64,000 nucleotides of DNA, taken from Acidobacteriota bacterium. Lineage in GTDB: Bacteria > Acidobacteriota > Thermoanaerobaculia > Multivoradales > J023. Each line of letters starts with the position of its first letter. Position 1 is the first letter of the stretch. Positions 7,551 to 17,600 of this stretch are shown in pieces. The stretch lies in contig JAJCXR010000063.1 of assembly GCA_029263315.1 (NCBI GenBank), positions 1 through 64,000 of the forward strand. Reading direction: 5' to 3'. A program made the translations under genes and the position numbers. The notes beneath the pieces are model-generated. The model was not told where the DNA came from. It worked only from the letters and a program-made list of their open reading frames with translations, and ran no database searches.

Positions 7551-9022
7551 TGCGAGTCCTCCTACTCAACTCCCCGTGGATCAATACCGAGGGGGAATAC
7601 TGCGTCAAGGCCGGTACGCGGTGGGCGGCGGTGCGTCGCAAGGACCGCTCCTTGCAGTACTTTCCCTTTCCCTACTTCATGGCCTCCACCAAGGCGTTTC
7701 TTCTGAAGGCGGGTTTCGAGGCCCATATCTACGATGCGGTGGCCGAGGAATGGTCGAAGGAGGAGTGCCTGCAGCAGGTGGAGGCATTGGCCCCCGATTT
7801 GCTGGTCATCGAAGCCTTTACGCCGTCCATCGCGGTGGACCTGGAATTCGCCCGTGCCGCCAAGGAACGCACCGGTTGTCTGAACGCCTTCTGCGGCGCC
7901 CATCCCACGGCCTTGCCGGAGGGCATGCTGGAGCACGAGCACATCGACTTCGTGCTGATGCGGGAGTATGACTTTCCGCTCCGCGACCTCTGCCAACGGC
8001 TGGCCTCCGGGCACAGGGACTTCGCCGCCGTCGGTGGCCTGGCTTTCCGCGACGACGAAGGCCAGTATCAGCTCACCGCGCCCCGTAATGACAAATTCGA
8101 CTACGACGAGATGCCCTTGCCGCTGTATGACGAGCTGCCGATGCTCAAATACACCGAGCCGTTGTCGAAGTTCTATCCCACGGCCCGTGTCGTCACCTCC
8201 CGCGGCTGTCCCCACAACTGCTCCTTCTGCATCGAGCCCCTGGTGGCCGGACGCAACTATCGTCAGCGCTCGATTCCCAAGGTGATGGAGGAAATCCGCG
8301 GCCTGCAAGAACGTTTTGGAGTCCGCGAGATCTACTTCGACGACGCCATCTTGACCATCCCGCGGACCAAGAAGATCGCCCATGGTTTGATCGAGCACGG
8401 TGTCGACGTGGCCTGGACGGCCTGGGTCGATTGGCGCATCGGCCTCGATGATCTGAAGTTGCTCAGGGACAGCGGCTGCGTCGGTATCAAGTTCGGTGTC
8501 GAGTCGTCGAGCGAGCTGATCCGCACCAACGTCGGCAAGGGCAAGCTGGTCAAGTTGGAGCAGATCCGCGAAGCGGTCGGCAACTGCAAACGCCTCGGGG
8601 TGCTGGCCCACGGCTCCTTCCTGGTGGGAGGACCCGGCGAAACCCGGGAAACCCTGCAACAGACCATCGATCTGTGCTTCGACCTCGACCTCGACTCCAG
8701 CCAATGGAGCATCGCCACGCCGCTGCCCGGCACCCCGTTTTACCAACAGGCCAAGGACGAGGGCTGGCTGGTGACCGACGATTGGTCGCAGTATGACCCC
8801 CTGAGCTCTTGTGTCCTGCAATATGAAGAATGCACGCCGCAGGACATCGTCGCCGGAATGCATCAGGTGCGACGCCGCAAGGCCAAGCAGATGTTGACCG
8901 ATCCGCGCAAGATGGCCACCTATCTGTGGAAGACCTTTCGGCTCATGGGTCCACGCACCTTCGTCCGTGACTGTCTTCAGAAAGCGCGCTTCGTCGCTTC
9001 CAACATGGGGGCCCGGGGATGA
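7547..9022 (+). CDS. B12-binding-domain radical SAM enzyme
   Basis: 491 residues. The first ~170 residues look like a cobalamin-binding Rossmann domain (MRVLLLNSPW, LVIEAFTPSIAVDLEFA, CGAHPTALPE). The radical SAM cluster motif is C-x3-C-x2-C at Cys221, Cys225 and Cys228 (CPHNCSFC). EIYFDDAILTIPRTK and GSFLVGGPGETRET are typical of this class, known for methylations and other difficult C-H chemistry. In a polysaccharide locus it could modify a sugar or lipid carrier. Either ATG at 7547 or 7550 could be used. Confidence 0.9.
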   Translation: MMRVLLLNSPWINTEGEYCVKAGTRWAAVRRKDRSLQYFPFPYFMASTKAFLLKAGFEAHIYDAVAEEWSKEECLQQVEALAPDLLVIEAFTPSIAVDLEFARAAKERTGCLNAFCGAHPTALPEGMLEHEHIDFVLMREYDFPLRDLCQRLASGHRDFAAVGGLAFRDDEGQYQLTAPRNDKFDYDEMPLPLYDELPMLKYTEPLSKFYPTARVVTSRGCPHNCSFCIEPLVAGRNYRQRSIPKVMEEIRGLQERFGVREIYFDDAILTIPRTKKIAHGLIEHGVDVAWTAWVDWRIGLDDLKLLRDSGCVGIKFGVESSSELIRTNVGKGKLVKLEQIREAVGNCKRLGVLAHGSFLVGGPGETRETLQQTIDLCFDLDLDSSQWSIATPLPGTPFYQQAKDEGWLVTDDWSQYDPLSSCVLQYEECTPQDIVAGMHQVRRRKAKQMLTDPRKMATYLWKTFRLMGPRTFVRDCLQKARFVASNMGARG

Positions 9023-9975
9023 TGCAAGCCCTCAAGGGCTTTCGTTTCATGCTGGCCTCCCGCGGCTGGCGACGGGGCTTGCGACGGGCTTGGTTGATTT
9101 GGCGTCGCTTCGGTTTCACCCACCGCCGCATGGTGCGCCACCTGCGCAGTCTGCTCGAGGTGCTCGAGCGGCACGACGCCAAGGCCACCCTCTTTGTGCC
9201 CGCCACCGTGTTGGCGGACCACCGCCGGGCCCTCGAAGCCTTCCGGGTGCCGAGCCTGGAGTGGGGCGTGCATTCCGACTACCACACGGACCTGTCGCGC
9301 ATGGACGGGTTGGAGCAGGCAGGCCATATCGCCAACGCGGTGGCGCTCTTCGATGCCGCCGAGTGGCCCTTTGTCGGTTTTCGGGCCCCCTACCTCAAGA
9401 CCCACCCTCAAACGGCGGCGGTGCTCACCGCCAGCGGACGATTTGTTTACGACAGCAGCCCCTGCGTGCTGCGCGACGACATCTACGGTGCGGACGAGCC
9501 GTCTTACGGCTTCACCATGGGCTTCTATCGTCCCCGGCTAGGCTCTGAGGGGCCGACGGAGGTGACGGCCGAGGGGGAGGCCGAGGGAAAGACTCTGGTC
9601 CGCATTCCGGTGTCCCTGCCCGACGACGACATCTTGATCGACCGGGACCGCCGCAGCCCCCAGCAGGTGCTCGCCGTGTGGAGCGCCATGCTGCGGCGCT
9701 CCCACCAGCTCGGGGAGATTTTTGTGCTCCAGCTGCACCCGGAACGGGCCAGCGAGCTGGCGGGGGTCCTGACCGAGCTGCTCGCCCAGGCCCGGCAGCA
9801 GACACCGCCGGTGTGGATCGCCACCTTGGCGGAGGTGGCCGAACGGGCCAAGGGAGGCGCCGACGGTAGGCCGGACCCCGGTTGGCCGGCCCCGTACCAA
9901 AGCGCCTTCTGCGTCACCGGTGACCTCGACGCCATGGCGATCCGCGACTTCGTCAAGAGGCTGCGGACGTGGTAG
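9019..9975 (+). CDS. NodB-like polysaccharide deacetylase, first motif not visible
   Basis: 318 residues. The segment HDAKATLFVPA, the metal-binding HSDYH block (residues 94-98) and FRAPYLKT (R-x-P-Y) identify the NodB homology fold. The usual first motif TFDDG, which supplies the catalytic base and a metal ligand, is not visible: residues 9-45 are basic and lack aspartate. The enzyme may be inactive or use another acid. Coupled at both ends to neighbours. Confidence 0.78.
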   Translation: MMQALKGFRFMLASRGWRRGLRRAWLIWRRFGFTHRRMVRHLRSLLEVLERHDAKATLFVPATVLADHRRALEAFRVPSLEWGVHSDYHTDLSRMDGLEQAGHIANAVALFDAAEWPFVGFRAPYLKTHPQTAAVLTASGRFVYDSSPCVLRDDIYGADEPSYGFTMGFYRPRLGSEGPTEVTAEGEAEGKTLVRIPVSLPDDDILIDRDRRSPQQVLAVWSAMLRRSHQLGEIFVLQLHPERASELAGVLTELLAQARQQTPPVWIATLAEVAERAKGGADGRPDPGWPAPYQSAFCVTGDLDAMAIRDFVKRLRTW

Positions 9976-10667
9976 AAGGGTCCGCCCGACGCCAGCCACG
10001 CCAGCCACGGCCGCTGCTCTGGCGACGGCTCCAACGACTGCTCAAGAAGCTCATCGACTACCTCGGGGCGGGATTCCTGCTCGTTCTCACCTTGCCTCTG
10101 TGGGTGATCGTCGCCCTGGCGGTGCGGTGGACCTCGCCGGGGCCAGCCCTGTTTCGACAGGAACGTCTGGGCAAGAATCAGCACCCCTTCATCATGTACA
10201 AGTTCCGCTCCATGGTGCACCGGGCGCCGGAGGAGCCACACCGCGCCTACATCGCCCAATTGTTGGCCGACGAGCCGACGCCGGACGACGATACGCAGCG
10301 CCGGCAAGGGCTCTACAAGCTGGACGCCGACCCGCGGATCACGCCGATCGGCAACTTTCTACGCCAGTCCAGCCTCGACGAGCTGCCCCAGTTACTCAAC
10401 GTCTTGCGCGGTGAGGCCAGCCTGGTGGGGCCGCGGCCGGTGCTCGCCTACGAGGTGGAGCACTACACAGCGGAGATGCTCGAGCGCTTCGAGGTCGAGC
10501 CCGGCATCACCGGCCTGTGGCAAGTCAGTGGCCGATCGTCGTTGAGCTATCGGCAGATGGTGGCCCTCGATGTCGACTACGTACGGCGTTGGTCCCTGCT
10601 GCTCGACGTCAAGATCCTGGTGGCCACCGTCGGTGTGGTGCTCTGGGGCCGGGGGCGAGCCCGTTGA
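9969..10667 (+). CDS. initiating phosphoglycosyl transferase (bacterial sugar transferase)
   Basis: 232 residues, GTG start overlapping the previous gene by 7 bases. One N-terminal hydrophobic segment (DYLGAGFLLVLTLPLWVIVAL) precedes the Bac_transf core: GPALFRQERLGKNQHPF, MYKFRSM, SLDELPQLLNVLRGEASLVGPRP and PGITGLWQVSGRS. This is the minimal monotopic form (PglC/WecP type) that loads the first sugar phosphate on undecaprenyl phosphate, so it probably starts the glycan assembled by locus A. Confidence 0.92.
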   Translation: MVEGSARRQPRQPRPLLWRRLQRLLKKLIDYLGAGFLLVLTLPLWVIVALAVRWTSPGPALFRQERLGKNQHPFIMYKFRSMVHRAPEEPHRAYIAQLLADEPTPDDDTQRRQGLYKLDADPRITPIGNFLRQSSLDELPQLLNVLRGEASLVGPRPVLAYEVEHYTAEMLERFEVEPGITGLWQVSGRSSLSYRQMVALDVDYVRRWSLLLDVKILVATVGVVLWGRGRAR

Positions 10668-10698
10668 AGCGGTCCGTCGGCCCGCGGAGCGGTTGAGC

Positions 10699-12063
10699 GT
10701 GCGTCTCCTCTTTGGTCTCGTCCTGCTGTTGGCGCCGATCACCCGCTTTCCGGGTTTCTTTCATCTCGTGGCCCCGGTCAAAACCACGGTCGCCATTCTG
10801 GCCTTGGGGTCCTGGTGGGTCCGCCGCGGGGCTCGACGGCGGCGTGATGGAGAGGGGATCGGGCTTGAGGGCGGCGGGGGCCACGGGCATTGGCCTCAAC
10901 CGGTGCGCCATCTATCGCTGGTATTCATCGCCCTGGTGCTTTGGACGGGCCTCACCGCCTGGGTATCGACGGCCGGGGCGAGCCAGGGAATCGACCTGCT
11001 GCTGGCCCACCTGCTGGTTGCCGCCTTCTTCTACCCCTTCTTCGCCTTGGCCTCCTCGGAGGGCCCGGCAGGTCGGCAGATGCTGTGGGTCCTGATCGCT
11101 ACAGCCGCCGCCATCGCCGCCTTGGCAATCCTGCAATATGTCGTCGCGCAGTTTGGCGTCCTGCCGTTCTTGGTGGATCTGATTATCCCCAAGCTCGATC
11201 GCGATTTGCTGGCCACCGCAGGCGCCGAGGCGCTGCCGGCGTGGGGCTACCGCAGTTGGGGCACCTTCCACCACCCGAACCTCCTGGGCATCTTTCTCGC
11301 CCTGGTTTTTCCGCTCGCCGTCGCCCTGCTGCCGACCACCAAAACCCGCCTCGGCCGCTGTTTTGCATTGTCGGCCGTCCTCTCGATTGCCGGCGGCATC
11401 TTCTGCTCCGGCTCCCGCGGTGCCTGGTTGAACGTGGCGGTCGGGATCGCCTTTTTGCTTCTACTGCAGGCGCGACGCATCCCGAAGGCTTGGTGGTTGG
11501 CGGCAGCGACGGCGTTGCCCCTGGCGGCTTTGATGCTGCGAGACGAGATACGGCTGTACTTTCGCCTCGGCTCCCTGTTGTCGAACCGCGACATCATCTG
11601 GCGCACTACTTGGGCATTGATTGCCGAGCGCCCCGTCTTCGGATGGGGGCCGGGGACGTTTTCGCGTACCTATCTCGATCGTTTCGACTTCCCTTCCTAC
11701 GTCGAACGGGGAACGGCCCGGCGCGAGCTCGAGTCCCTGGGCCGCATCGACCTTCTCGACCATTGGCATGCCCACAATCTTTGGCTGCACTACGGCGCGG
11801 AAATGGGGTGGCTCGGCGCCCTCCTGGTGCTACTGATCTTCCTGGCATTCCTGCGGTCGGTTGCGACATCCGGCATGTGGCGTAGGGATCTGGACACCCG
11901 GGGTCTGGTGGCGGCGGGATGCTCGGCGGCGGTGGTAGGAAACCTGGTACACAGCTGCCTGGAGACGACGACCAACGTCGCCTACCCAGCCATCGGCATT
12001 CCCTTCGTCTTGGTGCTCGCCACCGGACTGGCGTCGATGGGGCGGCGCCACGGGGCGCCATGA
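10699..12063 (+). CDS. O-antigen ligase/polymerase (Wzy/WaaL-type) membrane protein
   Basis: About 454 residues with roughly ten hydrophobic segments. GGIFCSGSRGAWLNV and HAHNLWLHYGAEMGWLG are the two landmarks of the Wzy_C superfamily. I chose GTG at 10699 because GGAG lies 9 bases upstream; TTG at 10693 is an alternative. Between the initiating transferase and the flippase, it could polymerise the repeat unit or ligate glycan to its acceptor. The two roles cannot be separated by eye. Confidence 0.85.
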   Translation: MRLLFGLVLLLAPITRFPGFFHLVAPVKTTVAILALGSWWVRRGARRRRDGEGIGLEGGGGHGHWPQPVRHLSLVFIALVLWTGLTAWVSTAGASQGIDLLLAHLLVAAFFYPFFALASSEGPAGRQMLWVLIATAAAIAALAILQYVVAQFGVLPFLVDLIIPKLDRDLLATAGAEALPAWGYRSWGTFHHPNLLGIFLALVFPLAVALLPTTKTRLGRCFALSAVLSIAGGIFCSGSRGAWLNVAVGIAFLLLLQARRIPKAWWLAAATALPLAALMLRDEIRLYFRLGSLLSNRDIIWRTTWALIAERPVFGWGPGTFSRTYLDRFDFPSYVERGTARRELESLGRIDLLDHWHAHNLWLHYGAEMGWLGALLVLLIFLAFLRSVATSGMWRRDLDTRGLVAAGCSAAVVGNLVHSCLETTTNVAYPAIGIPFVLVLATGLASMGRRHGAP

Positions 12064-13343
12064 CACCACCCCTGTGGCAACGGGCGGTGCTGCTCAAGAA
12101 CAGCGTGGCGATCCTGGGGGCTCGGGTGGTCATTCCCCTGTCGTTTTTTGCCCTGTCGATCGTCGTCGCCAGGCTGCTCGGGCCGGAGGCTCTGGGCCAC
12201 TACGCGATTCTCATGAGCCTCTACGCCATCTTCTCCCTGTTGAGCAGCATGGGTCTCGAGAACCTGATCCTGCGCGACGTTTCCCGGCAGCCGGAGAAGG
12301 CGGGGGCCTATTGCTCCCACGCCCTGGTGCTGGGGGCTGTGTCGTCTTTGGTCTGCGCCCTGCTGATGCTCGGCACCTCCCACGCCCTGGGCCACGACGT
12401 CGCCATCCGGCAGCATTTGCCGTGGTTGTCTTTGGTGTTCCTGCCGGGGTTCGTCAATATCATCGCCGAGCTGGTTTTCATCGCCCGCCACCGGGCCGAC
12501 CTGGCCTTCGCCCTCGCCTTGACGCGGGAAGGCTCGATGGTGCTGCTCAGTATCTTGTGGCTGCTCCAAGGGCACGGCTTGCGGGGTGTTCTTTGGGCGC
12601 TGATCCTCTCCCGCCTCCTCGGCGCCGCTCTCGCCATGATCTTGTTCAAAGCCCTGGGGGTGAAGCTTTCGCGACGCCTGCAACCGGAGTTCCTCAAGCG
12701 CCTGCTGGTGCTGATCCCCCCGTTTCTGCTGATCAATGTGCTGTCGAATGTTTTGCTCGAAATCGATATCCTGATTCTGTCGAGCCTCGTCCCGGCCCCC
12801 GAGGTGGGCCTCTACATGGTCGCCAAGAAGCTGGTACGGGCGAGCTTTCTGCTGACCTTCAGCGTCGTCACGGCCCTCTTTCCCGACATCTCGCAAGCCT
12901 TCCAGAGATCGGACCGACGCTTCGAAGGGCTCTTCAAGGTGCTATGGCGGAGGACCTTCTGGGCCAGCTCGGGGCTGGCCGGTTTGGTCTTCCTGCTGGC
13001 CGAATGGGTGGTTTTCTTGACCTATGGCCCACAATACGCTCCGGCTGCGACGTTGATGCAAATCCTCGCTTGGATTTTAGTCCCCTTGAGCCTCTCCTTC
13101 CTGCTGTCGCGATTCTTGATCATCGGTGATCAGCAGAACAAGGATCTCACCGCCCTGGCCATTGCGGTCATGGTGTTGGCGATCAGCGGCATCACGGGGG
13201 CCCTCGGCTGGGGAGCCTACGGCATGGCGGTAGCCAATCTGCTGTCGATCAGCTTATTGGCCGTCATCCATTTCGGGCTGGCGCAGAAATTTCTCTTCAA
13301 GCCCTATGCGGCCCGGATGCGGTCGGCGGCGTCCGAAGAGTAG
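12060..13343 (+). CDS. polysaccharide flippase, Wzx-like (MATE/MVF superfamily)
   Basis: 427 residues, about 12-14 hydrophobic helices starting VLLKNSVAILGARVVIPLSFF. FLLINVLSNVLLEIDILILSS and ARLLGPEALGHYAIL are characteristic of lipid-linked oligosaccharide exporters. The start ATG overlaps the previous stop (ATGA). It closes the coupled operon; its stop lies 20 bp from the stop of the convergent GH17-like gene, with no obvious terminator hairpin. Confidence 0.88.
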   Translation: MTPPLWQRAVLLKNSVAILGARVVIPLSFFALSIVVARLLGPEALGHYAILMSLYAIFSLLSSMGLENLILRDVSRQPEKAGAYCSHALVLGAVSSLVCALLMLGTSHALGHDVAIRQHLPWLSLVFLPGFVNIIAELVFIARHRADLAFALALTREGSMVLLSILWLLQGHGLRGVLWALILSRLLGAALAMILFKALGVKLSRRLQPEFLKRLLVLIPPFLLINVLSNVLLEIDILILSSLVPAPEVGLYMVAKKLVRASFLLTFSVVTALFPDISQAFQRSDRRFEGLFKVLWRRTFWASSGLAGLVFLLAEWVVFLTYGPQYAPAATLMQILAWILVPLSLSFLLSRFLIIGDQQNKDLTALAIAVMVLAISGITGALGWGAYGMAVANLLSISLLAVIHFGLAQKFLFKPYAARMRSAASEE

Positions 13344-13363
13344 TGGCGGACGACGCGCACGGT

Positions 13364-14383
13364 TCAGCGTTTGGCCCGAGACTCCCTTTGGACGATTGCT
13401 CCATCCGAGGTCAGCAGACCTCGAGCAAAGTTCTTGGGTGTCCGATCCGCTCGAAAGAGGCCCCAGTGCGGCTCAAAGGGAAGGTGGTCTTTCCATGGTT
13501 GATCGAAGGCTTCGAAATAGACAAACCGTACTTCGGAATCGGCGAGCCCCAGGTAGTAGTCCCGCTGTGAGGCCTCGGAGAGCTGCTGTGCGTCGTCGCC
13601 GTGGGCTGGCAGGCCAACTTCTTTGAAGAGCACAAAGCGGTCGGTGCGTCGCAGCAGGTCCTGATGGACTCCTTCCGTCCAACGTAGGGCAGATTCCGCA
13701 TCCACACGATGGTCGTGAATCGGATGCACATTGGGGAACACCCAATCACCGAGGCGCATCAATCGATCGTCGGAGTAGTCGCCTATCTCTTCGGTCGTGG
13801 TCACGGGTTTGCCCGTCGCCAGGCGCAGGTCGGCGATGACTTGCGACAGCTCGGCGAGCCCGTAGCGCTTGCCAAGCCCCTCGTTGCCGACACAGAAACC
13901 AAGCACGATGGGGGACTGGGCCTGCGACTGGACGGCGGCAATCTCCTCCGCGCTGTATGGGTCCCAGACCCCCAGAATGAGACCCTCGAACTGGGCTTGC
14001 CGTGCCAGCTCCGGAAGATCCGTTCCCATGGCACCGGCGGCGCTGTAGGTCACCAAGCCGGTGAATCCGGCGTCTCTCAAGACCGCGAGATCCTGCCGGA
14101 TAGACTCCCTCGTGGCCATGCTCGCGCGGTCAGGCCCGGCATTGGAGGGCGAATAGGCAACCCAGGCCAGGCGCGACACCTTGGTTTGCCAGACGGTATC
14201 GGTGTTTTGCCCGGCGATTTTCTTGCCGAAGCTCGCCGATGACAGAAGCACAGACGGCAGAAGGCCGAGCAGCAGCAAGCCAGCCAGCCATCTTCCTCGC
14301 CATGACGCCGATCTCGAGGCGATGCCACGTCCCAGGCGGCCCGCTCTTTGAGCCCGATGAGGTGTCTCGATGTTGTCCCGCAT
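13364..14383 (-). CDS. secreted glycoside hydrolase family 17-like protein
   Basis: 339 residues from MRDNIE. Residues ~33-53 form one hydrophobic segment (signal peptide or anchor), followed by a TIM-barrel-like sequence. VGNEGLGKRYG (Glu168, probable acid/base) and LFKEVGLPAHG (Glu255, probable nucleophile) match the GH17 catalytic positions, and VFPNVHPIHDH is a typical subsite strand. It may cut or remodel a beta-glucan in the periplasm or outside. An ATG at 14404 is also possible. It may serve the adjacent polysaccharide locus, although it lies on the other strand. Confidence 0.75.
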   Translation of the reverse strand: MRDNIETPHRAQRAGRLGRGIASRSASWRGRWLAGLLLLGLLPSVLLSSASFGKKIAGQNTDTVWQTKVSRLAWVAYSPSNAGPDRASMATRESIRQDLAVLRDAGFTGLVTYSAAGAMGTDLPELARQAQFEGLILGVWDPYSAEEIAAVQSQAQSPIVLGFCVGNEGLGKRYGLAELSQVIADLRLATGKPVTTTEEIGDYSDDRLMRLGDWVFPNVHPIHDHRVDAESALRWTEGVHQDLLRRTDRFVLFKEVGLPAHGDDAQQLSEASQRDYYLGLADSEVRFVYFEAFDQPWKDHLPFEPHWGLFRADRTPKNFARGLLTSDGAIVQRESRAKR

Positions 14384-14473
14384 TTCCAAGCCTCCGTCTC
14401 CCAAATTCAGTTGCTATTGCAGCTATCCCCAGATCAAGATGCCTCGATGGTATTTGCCATCGGCGGTGGCGGC

Positions 14474-14507
14474 AAAAAAGCCCGCTTCTTCGAAAAAGAA
14501 GCGGGCT
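14474..14507 (-). terminator. intrinsic terminator after the subtilase gene
   Basis: On the minus strand, a perfect 12-bp stem (AGCCCGCTTCTT with AAGAAGCGGGCT) with a 5-base loop is followed by six T residues. It lies about 115 bp past the stop of the protease gene. It also insulates the downstream GH17-like gene. Confidence 0.85.
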
Positions 14508-14621
14508 CTAGTTGACTGCGGGAATGTATCAGTGTCGATCGCTATTGGGGTCGACGCTGTGACTTCCGAGATTCTCGGTTGACGAGAGCTCTCGGAAGCT
14601 CAGACGCTGGAGGCGCTTTCT

Positions 14622-17600
14622 CTAGGGACAGATCGTCACGTCATCGATGCCCGCCTCGATCAGGTCGCCGCCGCCGTTGGCGTCGGTGGCGGAGACGCGG
14701 AAGACGACGTTGGAACCCGCCCCCACGGTGGTGGTGGCTTGCGTCCAAGCGGCGTTGACGGTGACGTCGCCGTAGGATTGCAAGGTGCTCCAGGTGGAGC
14801 CGCCGTTGGTGGACATCTCCAGCAGGAAGCCATCGTTGGCGTCATCGCCGGCATCCCGTTGGCCGAAGAAATACCACACCGACACATTCGAGGCGGCGGA
14901 AACGGCATAGGTGGGTGAGGTCACGGTGCAGGTTCCCCCGTCCACATCGGCATTGCCGGCGCTGCTGTTGGGGGCCGTGAACAGGGCATTGCCCGAGCCG
15001 GTGGTGTGGTCCCCCGCCAGCTGGGTGGTGACCCCGCCGTTGACGATCTGCGTCGGCACGCCGGTGACAAACGTACCGGTGCTGCACGTGCCACTGGTTG
15101 TCCATCCATTGATGCCGGAGGTGAAGTCCTCATCGGCGGCGCAGGAGCCACCGACGCTCTGCACGGTGATCGAGATGGCGTCGGAGTCTGACAGACCACC
15201 GCTGTCGGTCACCGAAGCGGTGACGGTGTGGCTGCCCACCGACAGGCCGGAGGTGGAGAACGAAGCCCCGGAGCCGATGACGCCGTCGAGGGACGACGAC
15301 CACGACAGATTGGCGGCGAGGTTGCCGTCTTCGCTGTCGGTGGCGGTGCCGGTGAAGGCAACCGAGGCCCCTTGATTGACCGTACCGCCGCTGGTCGGCG
15401 CCGTGATGGTCACCGTCGGCGCCGTGTTGGCGCCGCCCCCTTCGACGGCGAAGACGAGATCGTCGGTGTCGTCGTAGTTGCCACTGCCGCAGGTGCTGGC
15501 GCTTCCCTGGTAGCGGAAGTTGGCGCGCACCGCCTGCAAGCTGCCGCTGGGCAAGGTGTAGGTGGAGGACATGGTCCGCACACCGCCGCCGGGGGCGGTG
15601 GTGGAACCGATCAATACCCAGCTCGGGCTGTTGGCGTTGGCGGCGTAGTAGAGGTCGAGGGTGTCCGACGAGCCCGTCGAGTAGGCATAGACGGTGACGT
15701 CCACTTGTACCGTGTCACCGACGCTGAAGTCGCCACCGTCGAGGGTCGAGACGACGATCTTATCGACCGATTCATCGCTGTGGTAGCTGCCGGAGGTTCC
15801 GTCGGTGCAGCTTCCCAGGGTATTGGGTTGGTTGGGCTCGGGACCCAGGTTGGCGCGGCCGTTGAGCAGGGCGAGGGAATCGCACTCACTGCCGGCGACG
15901 GCGCAGGATGGCGCCCCCAGACCACTGTTGTAGACGGCGTCCTGGGGTCCATTGCCACCGCCCACCGGCGTCACCGTCAGGCCGATGACGTCGTTGCCTG
16001 AGAGACCGCCGCTGTCGCTCACCGAGGCGGTGATGCTGTGGCTTCCCACCGACAGACTGCTGCTGGAAAAGGAGGCGCCGCTGCCGATGGCCCCATCGAG
16101 GGACGAGGTCCACGACAGGCTGCTCGACAGGTTGCCGTCTTCGGCGTCGGTCGCCGAGCCGGCGAAGGCGACGCTGGTGCCCGCCGTCACGCTGCTGCCG
16201 TTGGACGGCGAGGTGATGCTCACCGAGGGGGCAGTGTTGCCCGGACCACAGGACGGATTGCATTCGGTGACGTCACCGGAGACCACCAAAGCAAAGGGCT
16301 GCGGCCCTTGGGGCACCGAGAACGAGCGCACCGTCACCGTGTAGTTGCCCGGCGTCGGCGAGGCCAAACGCACTTGCTCGACGGTGTTCAAGCGGTCGGC
16401 GCTGCCGCCGGTGGTGGAGGCTCCGCCGGAGAAGACGTTGCCCTTCCAAGGACCGCTCGGGCCGCTGACCTCGAGATCGAGGTCGTTGACCAGATCGGTA
16501 CCCGCCGACGGCGTCGACGGGTAGTCCGTCCAGGTCAAGGTCACCTTCAGGGGCTCGCCGGCGCTGTCCACCGACAACTGGTAGGTCACCGTCTGGTTAG
16601 ACGAGCCCTGGGCGAAACCCGAGTTGTCGTCGACGATCAGCTCGCGGCTGTCACCGCTGAGCTCGAGGCTGTCGTCCAAGGCGACTCGGCCCCAACCTTC
16701 ACAGTTGGCCGGCCAGCCGCTGACCCCGCTCATGTCCTGTCCGGAGTTGATCAAGGTCGCCTTGAGCAGGGCCGCCGACGGGCTCAGGGAGTCCGCCGGG
16801 GTGGCCACGCCGGAGGGATAGAATCCGTCGACATAGTACTCGCGCACCAAGGCGGCGGCACCGGCGACGCCGGGGGCGGCCATGCTGGTGCCGCTCGACG
16901 ACTTGGTATTGCAGTTGTTGGAACCGATGTTGTTGTCACTGTTGGCCGAGATGATGCTGGAGCCCGGCAAGGTGACGTCGGGTTTGATGCGGCCGTCGTC
17001 GGTGGGCCCACAGCTGGAAAAGGAGGCCATCGACTGGGCGCTGCTGCCCCGCAGGGTGGCACCGACGGACACCACATTCTTGGCCGTGGCCGGGCTGCCG
17101 ATGCGGCCATTGCCGGGGCCGTCGTTGCCCGCCGCGTAGACCAGCAGAAAGTCCTTGTGATTCCACATGAACTCGTCCGAGTCCTCACTGCCGGCGGTGT
17201 ACAGACCCTTGACCGGGTTGTTTTCGTCGTCTCCCCAGGAGTTGGAGTGGATTCGGGCCCCTTGGTTGTAAGCCTGTTGGAAGATGGGATTGAGGTCCAC
17301 CACCGGGCAGCCCAAAGCCGGCAAATCAGCGCAATTATCGGTGGCGAAACCGCCGTCCTGCACCACCAACTTGGCCGCCGGCGCCATGCCGTCGGCGCTG
17401 TCGCGGGTTCCGGGATTGGCGAAATTGTCACCGGCGATGGTGCCGGCCACGTGGGTGCCGTGATCTTGGTTGTCCCATTCGTTGCTCGAAATACCGCCGG
17501 AGCACTCGCCACTGTAGAGAAAATCGACGGCGATCACCTTGCGCTGACTGAGATTGACGGTGGTGCCGCCATTGCACTCGTTGCGCGGCGGTAGGCCGTT

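Noticed and set aside
7562..8863. 433-residue minus-strand frame opposite the radical SAM gene
   Set aside because: Shadow of the third-codon-position GC bias; the + strand frame has the Cys cluster and coupling to neighbours.
16038..17594. 518-residue + strand frame opposite the subtilase
   Set aside because: Antisense shadow of a high-GC coding region; the minus strand has clear protease motifs and the + frame shows no domain.
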